From the NCBI GenBank assembly GCA_002327255.1, contig DCUM01000120.1:1-8697 (forward strand): a DNA stretch of 8,697 bases, read 5' to 3'. A program made the position numbers and the translations under genes. Within the stretch, counting starts at the first letter, position 1. The number at the start of each line of letters is the position of its first letter. The notes below the pieces were generated by a model that saw nothing but the letters and a program-made list of their open reading frames with translations, had not been told where the DNA came from and did no database searches. The DNA is from a bacterium UBA2214 (GTDB lineage: Bacteria; Zhuqueibacterota; Zhuqueibacteria; Residuimicrobiales; Residuimicrobiaceae). This document shows positions 6,550-8,697 of this stretch, in pieces.

Positions 6550-7776
6550 ATGGCACCCTTTCAATTGCAGGCGCTTTTGGGCTATTGGGGCATGATGGCG
6601 GTCTATTTCGTCCTCGGACTCGGTTTTGGCGTCGCCCTGGAGATGTCCGGATTCGGCAAATCGACCAAACTGGCGGCCCAGTTCTATTTCAAGGAACTGA
6701 CCGTGCTCAAGGTGATGTTCACGGCGATCATCACCGCCATGGTGCTGATTTTTCTCAGCGCGAGCCTCGGACTGCTCGACTACAGCAAGCTTTATGTCAA
6801 CACCACCTACCTGTGGCCGGGCATCCTCGGCGGGCTCATCATGGGCGTCGGTTTCATCATCGGCGGCTTCTGTCCGGGCACTTCGCTGGTGGGCATGGCC
6901 ACCTTCAAGGTGGATGGCCTCTTCTTCGTCCTGGGCGGACTCTTCGGCATCTTTATGTTCGGCGAGACCGTCTCCCTCTATGATACCTTCTGGAATTCCT
7001 CCTTTTATGGCCGCCTGACGCTCTTCGATTTCTTCGGCGCGCCCGCCGGCGTGATCGTCGTCGGCGTCGTCCTCATGGCCATCGCCATGTTCTGGGGCGG
7101 CGAACATCTCGAACGCCTCATCGGCGGCAGGGACCTCAAGCGGGAACCGAAATGGCGCTACGCCGCCGCGGCCGCACTGCTGCTGCTCGCCCTCTTCACT
7201 GCGTTCAAGGGAATGCCCACACTGGAGGACAAGTGGCAGAAACTGGCCGGCGAAAAACAGCCGCTGCTGGACCATCGCGATGTTTACATCGAACCGGCTG
7301 AAATGCTCAGCCTCATCCACGATGACACCCGGGGCTTGCTGATCTGGGATGTGCGGCCGGAAAAAGAGTACAATCTCTTTCATTTGCGCGCCGCAAAACG
7401 CATGGAAGAGGAGACGTTACGCCACATCCATCGCACCGGCATCGACCCGACCGTCAACCAGGTCATCGTCCTGGTGGGCAACGACGAAAAAGCGGCGACC
7501 CGGGCCTGGAAGCTGCTGACCGCGCAGGATATCCCGAACCTCTATATTTTGAGCGGCGGCTTGAACCGCTGGCTGGAGACCTTTACCACAAAAGAGGACG
7601 GCATGGTGATGCCAAGGGGGGGCAATGAGGAGGAACTGCGCTTCACCTTCAGGGCCGCGCTCGGCGCCCGTCAATCAGCCGCCGAACCGGATGAACGTCT
7701 GCTCAGGAAACTGGGGGATTTCACACCCAGGGTCAAGATGACCAGGGTGGTCAAACGGCAGGGCGGCTGCGGCTGA
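6550..7776 (+). CDS. YeeE/YedE C-terminal half fused to a cysteine-less rhodanese domain with a GGCG tail
   Basis: The 408-residue protein starts 8 bp after the previous stop. Residues 12-182 are the second YeeE/YedE half, with FGVALEMSGFGKSTK (26-40) and GGFCPGTSLVG (105-115); C108 is the counterpart of C138 in the first half. A final membrane helix (about 203-219) follows a loop rich in Arg/Lys, so by the positive-inside rule what comes after should be periplasmic. Residues 245-345 are rhodanese-like: LLIWDVRPEKEY (263-274) matches the DVR motif and LYILSGGLNRW (331-341) the closing motif. The active-site loop reads VIVLVGNDEKAA (305-316), so the catalytic Cys is replaced, apparently by V309, and the domain contains no Cys. 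A charged tail ends in KRQGGCG, with C407 second from the end, like the SoxY sulfur-carrying arm (GGCGG). The YeeE and rhodanese folds are clear; the tail's function is inferred. Confidence 0.9.
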   Translation: MAPFQLQALLGYWGMMAVYFVLGLGFGVALEMSGFGKSTKLAAQFYFKELTVLKVMFTAIITAMVLIFLSASLGLLDYSKLYVNTTYLWPGILGGLIMGVGFIIGGFCPGTSLVGMATFKVDGLFFVLGGLFGIFMFGETVSLYDTFWNSSFYGRLTLFDFFGAPAGVIVVGVVLMAIAMFWGGEHLERLIGGRDLKREPKWRYAAAAALLLLALFTAFKGMPTLEDKWQKLAGEKQPLLDHRDVYIEPAEMLSLIHDDTRGLLIWDVRPEKEYNLFHLRAAKRMEEETLRHIHRTGIDPTVNQVIVLVGNDEKAATRAWKLLTAQDIPNLYILSGGLNRWLETFTTKEDGMVMPRGGNEEELRFTFRAALGARQSAAEPDERLLRKLGDFTPRVKMTRVVKRQGGCG

Positions 7777-7814
7777 CAGGATTGACCGGGAAAAAAGAGA
7801 GAAAAACCAACCTG

Positions 7815-8011
7815 GCTTGATGGCCTTATCGCTGCACACCGGCAAAGAGAAGCAGCTTCTGTCGATCACGCACACGCTGCGCAGCGAGCCATAAAAGAAT
7901 CTTTGCTTGATCGCATTCATGGGGCACACAGAAAGAAAAAACAGCATCTGTCGATCGCATACACACGGCACACCGGAGCATAATAGCAAATTTGCTTGAT
8001 CGCATACACAC
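7815..8011. repeat. Degenerate tandem array, about 45-bp unit within an 89-bp period
   Basis: GCTTGAT recurs at 7815, 7905 and 7994; TCTGTCGATC recurs at 7858 and 7947; GATCGCATACACAC is identical at 7953-7966 and 7998-8011. The two kinds of 45-bp half-units alternate, both carrying GATC followed by CGCA-type and CACAC sequence. About 4.5 half-units are present, cut off by the hairpin at 8011. Units are too similar to each other and too degenerate for a CRISPR array. Function unknown. Confidence 0.7.
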
Positions 8012-8042
8012 CGCCTGCAGGTGATTTTTCACCTGCAGGCGG
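8011..8042. repeat. Perfect 14-bp hairpin with TTTT loop
   Basis: CCGCCTGCAGGTGA (8011-8024) pairs fully with TCACCTGCAGGCGG (8029-8042) around a 4-nt loop. No T-run follows on either strand, so it is not a standard intrinsic terminator. It could slow the polymerase, protect the 3' end of the operon mRNA, or be part of a repeat element. It adjoins the tandem array on its left. Confidence 0.75.
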
Positions 8043-8143
8043 CATCCTCGGCGTCCATGCGCAGGTTTGTCCAGCAGTTACGCAACGGCGGAGATTGCCG
8101 GGGCGCAAACCGGGATGGCACAAGGGCGGAGCAACGAATGGTA

Positions 8144-8174
8144 TTGACGAATTTTCGTCAACCCTCGTTTTTTT
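8144..8174 (+). terminator. Weak terminator-like hairpin with T7
   Basis: TTGACGAA (8144-8151) pairs with TTCGTCAA (8154-8161). Six bases separate it from a run of seven T (8168-8174). The stem is AT-rich and the gap is long, so termination would be weak. It could end read-through from the operon just before the promoter at 8178. Confidence 0.35.
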
Positions 8175-8177
8175 CCC

Positions 8178-8206
8178 TTGACATGAATTGCAGGAATCTT
8201 TATCTT
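8178..8206 (+). promoter_or_regulatory. Sigma-70-type promoter
   Basis: A perfect -35 TTGACA (8178-8183) is followed after exactly 17 bp by TATCTT (8201-8206; 4 of 6 match TATAAT). The predicted start is near 8213. No protein gene follows on this strand; a strong terminator follows instead. Confidence 0.55.
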
Positions 8207-8212
8207 TAGATG

Positions 8213-8271
8213 GCTCTCAGTGTGGAACAAAATGCCGGCTGCCCAATAGGGCGCCGGCATTTTGGTTTTTT
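8213..8271 (+). ncRNA. Candidate small RNA, about 60 nt, between a promoter and a strong terminator
   Basis: Transcription from the promoter at 8178-8206 would run only about 60 nt before the terminator at 8229-8271. The product would be a short 5' tail (about 16 nt) plus the terminator stem. I do not recognise the RNA family. The terminator could instead belong to the upstream operon or the opposite-strand gene, and the promoter match could be chance. Confidence 0.35.
8229..8271 (+). terminator. Strong intrinsic terminator
   Basis: AAAATGCCGGC (8229-8239) pairs perfectly with GCCGGCATTTT (8253-8263). After one bulged T, GCCC (8241-8244) pairs with GGGC (8249-8252) around an AATA loop, giving 15 base pairs. 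Six T (8266-8271) follow. On the minus strand the stem is followed by only a few T, so plus-strand termination is favoured. Confidence 0.85.
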
Positions 8272-8365
8272 GGCCCAATCCGATGCGGCATCATGCGTCA
8301 ATCACGGAAAACACAGCGTACCCTATTTTATGCCATTGACGGCGCCTTGCGTCTTTTTCTCCGCC

Positions 8366-8545
8366 TTTTCCAGGTTCTGTCCGCATCCTCGTGTTCTCTC
8401 CGTTTATTCCGTATTCCGTTCCTGCTCTTCCCGGTTCTATCGCTTCCTCCGTGTTCTGTCCACATAATCCCTGTTCAGTTCCTTCTCTTCCCGGTTCCGT
8501 CCGCATCCTTTGTGCTTTATCCCGTCTCTTCCGTGGTTAGGGGGC
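8366..8545. repeat. Three degenerate 60-bp tandem repeats
   Basis: GGTTC falls at 8373, 8433 and 8493, an exact 60-bp period, with CCGGTTC and TCCGCATCCT-type blocks shared between units. The minus strand reads as CACGGAGG / GAACCGGGAAGAG-type purine-rich sequence. I recall similar CCACGGAG-type intergenic repeats from environmental bacterial genomes, but cannot verify identity. They lie just past the end of the minus-strand gene at 8551. Confidence 0.65.
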
Positions 8546-8550
8546 ATTTT

Positions 8551-8697
8551 TCACTGCGGCACTACCATGCGTTTTTCACTCTCGTTGCCGTTGCGGTCCA
8601 CCGCGGTCAAAATCAACGCCGAAATTTTTCCTTCTGCGATGGAAAGGTTTTCCGACTGCACCTGCGCCGGAAAAATCCGGGTCTGCCAGCGTTCGCC
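8551..8697 (-). CDS. C-terminal 48 residues of a protein with a fibronectin-like end; N-terminus outside the window
   Basis: The minus-strand frame is open from the right edge to a TGA at 8553-8551. The peptide includes SIAEGKISALILTAVDRNGN and ends KRMVVPQ. The LTAVDRNGNES pattern is typical of the last strands of fibronectin-III-like modules, for example at the end of glycosidase-like (GHL10/DUF187) lipoproteins. With only 48 residues the family is a guess, but codon use and the absence of stops support a real gene end. Confidence 0.6.
   Translation of the reverse strand, partial: GERWQTRIFPAQVQSENLSIAEGKISALILTAVDRNGNESEKRMVVPQ

Larger units (their letters stand above)
7777..8550. other. 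Gene-poor region after the operon, rich in repeats
   Basis: No frame here looks like a real protein; the short frames follow the repeats. It contains a degenerate tandem array (7815-8011), a perfect hairpin (8011-8042), a stretch with nothing recognised (8043-8143), a small hairpin with T-run (8144-8174), a promoter-terminator pair (8178-8271) and 60-bp tandem repeats (8366-8545). Confidence 0.65.

Noticed and set aside
6538..7383. 281-residue minus-strand frame rich in Glu, Asp and His
   Set aside because: Mirror of the YeeE-rhodanese gene; biased composition comes from the hydrophobic codons on the other strand.
7815..8011. CRISPR array
   Set aside because: Half-units are contiguous and degenerate, with no unique spacers between identical repeats and no cas genes nearby.
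7675..8123. Small Cys-rich frames on the minus strand
   Set aside because: They follow the tandem repeats in several frames, lack ribosome sites and overlap the end of the YeeE-rhodanese gene.
8210..8467. 85-residue plus-strand frame beginning MALSVEQNAG
   Set aside because: It starts at the predicted transcription start without a ribosome site and runs straight through the strong terminator.
8291..8506. 71-residue minus-strand frame with 20-residue repeats
   Set aside because: Open only because the DNA repeats every 60 bp; composition and lack of a ribosome site argue against translation.

Overview
The window is bacterial DNA with GC-rich, tightly packed coding regions and AT-richer, repeat-laden intergenic regions. 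Exported multiheme cytochromes and a quinone-linked cytochrome b point to a Gram-negative organism with anaerobic respiratory chemistry. I cannot place it more precisely from sequence alone.

Layout. Bases 1-371 (minus) hold most of a small protein with two 4Fe-4S ferredoxin motifs. It runs off the left edge and its 5' end is unclear, possibly frameshifted. Bases 447-703 are non-coding and contain two hairpins and several short perfect palindromes. Bases 704-1807 (minus) encode a complete UDP-GlcNAc 2-epimerase (WecB). Bases 1808-2307 are a divergent intergenic region with a widely spaced 13-bp inverted repeat and a nested palindrome just upstream of the main operon.

The centre is a compact four-gene plus-strand operon (2308-7776): (1) an octaheme c-type cytochrome of the tetrathionate-reductase (OTR) family; (2) a seven-haem cytochrome c domain fused to a four-helix cytochrome b; (3) an N-half YeeE/YedE (thiosulfate-transporter-like) membrane protein; (4) the C-half YeeE/YedE protein fused to a rhodanese-like domain. 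The fourth protein has no cysteine in its rhodanese domain, but it ends in the four residues GGCG. That ending resembles the C-terminal sulfur-carrying arm of SoxY and is the most interesting observation here. The simplest reading is that the cytochrome b takes electrons from quinol and passes them through the seven-haem domain to the OTR-like enzyme, which reduces a sulfur (or nitrogen) oxyanion in the periplasm. The YeeE pair would move or deliver a sulfur species, and the cysteine tail would carry it.

After the operon, 7777-8550 has no convincing protein gene. It contains a degenerate tandem array (about 45/89 bp period), a perfect 14-bp hairpin, a good promoter followed about 60 bp later by a very strong intrinsic terminator (a candidate small RNA), and three degenerate 60-bp tandem repeats. 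Bases 8551-8697 (minus) are the last 48 codons of a protein with a fibronectin-like ending.
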